A stretch of DNA of 64,000 nt from Marchantia polymorpha subsp. ruderalis (Eukaryota; Streptophyta; Marchantiopsida; Marchantiales; Marchantiaceae). Position numbers and translations under genes: made by a program. This document shows positions 62,990 through 64,000 of the stretch, one piece after another. The notes below the pieces were generated by a model. That model was given only the letters and a program-made list of their open reading frames with translations. It was not told where the DNA came from and did not search any database. Position 1 is the stretch's first letter; each line of letters begins with the position of its first letter. The stretch is from contig AP031358.1 of the NCBI GenBank assembly GCA_037833965.1, forward strand, positions 23,444,001 to 23,508,000, read 5' to 3'.

Positions 62990-64000
62990 ATTAGGGGACG
63001 ATCTAGCAGGAATTTGCGAGATCGTTAACCACTCATTTATTTGTTTGTAGGACAATTGAAAAATTTCTCCGATAATCAGTTGCCCAAGATGGGAAGGTCG
63101 TGTTTCTTCTTTGGAACTCTTCACTTCTAAAGCCATGCATAGGGGCAACGCACAAATTTGACTTGGTACTGCTGCCATTTTCTTGTCCACTATCTGAAAC
63201 AGAGATGCTGTTGAGAAATACAGTTCATCTGAGGCTCTTTCAATCTCGTATTGCAGTCATGTACCCGATCCTCTATGAACCCAGCTCTCATTTACCCCTG
63301 CAATGAGTCTAACAATTTTGGTGTTGATGATCCAGGATCATCATACCTCCAGTGCGATCAACCTCTGAACCCAACCTCGAAATTCTGCTAGAAGTGCTTT
63401 ACTGTCGAAGAGGTTTAATGTGGTAAACCACCAGGTTTTCCTAGCACATTGTTTACCGCACGACCTTCAGGATCCCCATCAAGGTTCGATGTCCTGCTTG
63501 ATTAATCTCAGTTATTGTGAGCCTCGCAAGTTACCTCGATAACTTCCGGGTTCCTGGTCAATCCGTGTAAAAAATGCATGTAGCTTCACCCTGGGTATGG
63601 TAAACAAATTACCGGAGACCCTTTTTGTGCAATATCTTATCCCTTAAGCATAAGGAGAGATTTGGAGGTAAATTCGATCACGCCTGAGGCTAGACTTTTC
63701 TCGAAAACCTCTGACAGTTATTTGTCAGTTTGACGGGGATTGTCGGCGTCCAGCCCGAATGCCATGCTAGTCTTGCTGTTTTTGTTCATCACAGTAGATA
63801 GTCGTGTTAGTTTAGACATTTCACAATTCATTGGACGAACCTCTTCCTTCAATCTAAAGTCTTTTACTTCGCATTCTACTGGATTGAAACTATGTTCCAG
63901 CGGGATGGTGGACAGATTATGTTGTCTTAGGTTTGTGCTTCACTGCCTTTAGAATCAGAGTGTGCACTGTAGTCATGTCACTGTTCGATTAAATGGTACG
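62990..64000. other. 3' flank of the ASHH2-like gene
   Basis: No further gene was recognised up to the window edge. A splice from 62986 to an acceptor at 63050 would add TIEKFLR and a stop, an alternative end for the methyltransferase. The rest has short open frames only. Confidence 0.4.

Noticed and set aside
1..64000. CRISPR arrays, bacterial operons, ribosome binding sites, tRNA and rRNA genes
   Set aside because: The window is plant nuclear DNA. No direct-repeat arrays or rRNA segments were seen, and the TTCGAA-like sites examined (for example near 7965 and 16440) lack a tRNA cloverleaf context. A dedicated tRNA search was not possible.

Overview
The window is nuclear DNA of a land plant. 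Genes are split by short GT-AG introns, and long AT-rich intergenic DNA carries microsatellites. All recognised genes belong to plant families: MEP/AMT2-type ammonium transporters, a VAS1/ISS1-type aminotransferase and a CW-AWS-SET histone methyltransferase of the ASHH2/SDG8 class. The overall character (compact genes, an AMT2 expansion, moderate GC) suggests a bryophyte, possibly a liverwort. That placement is inference, because no marker in the window fixes the species.

Left half (about 1.2-28 kb): five intact AMT2-type ammonium transporter genes lie head-to-tail on the + strand (copies A-E: 1673-3654, 7112-9147, 12389-14750, 17613-19809, 25759-27909). All five share the same three-exon structure, with a 286-nt middle exon of identical length in every copy, and they encode 485-509 aa. 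Each has a TATA-like box about 410-560 bp before its ATG and a consensus 3' splice site (TGCAG or TGCGCAG) 38-76 nt before the ATG, which implies a conserved 5'-UTR intron. Four of the five carry a CATGC motif 34-46 bp before the TATA box. Copies A and E also share a conserved block about 0.6 kb downstream of their stop codons.

Middle (28-33 kb): a gene-free, AT-rich stretch with microsatellites and two notable inverted repeats, one of them a 22-bp miRNA-precursor-like stem.

Right half (33.9-63 kb): a nine-exon VAS1/ISS1-like PLP aminotransferase (+, 33924-37251, 400 aa) is followed tail-to-tail by a ten-exon two-RRM RNA-binding protein (-, 38123-43053, 280 aa). A 6.5-kb divergent spacer comes next, with GC-rich flanks, polypurine/polypyrimidine tracts, an AT-rich core and a perfect 17-bp hairpin. 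The last gene is a 19-exon ASHH2/SDG8-type H3K36 methyltransferase (+, 49560 to about 62989, about 2471 aa). Its domain order is a long disordered N-terminus, CW zinc finger, AWS, SET, post-SET, helical region, Pro-rich region and a C-terminal SRI-like domain.

The exon models for all eight genes were assembled by hand from splice sites, reading phase and family similarity, and every model closes in frame. No obviously new multi-gene system is visible. The most unusual features are the AMT2 tandem array with its shared promoter/leader layout, and the set of perfect inverted repeats in the intergenic DNA.
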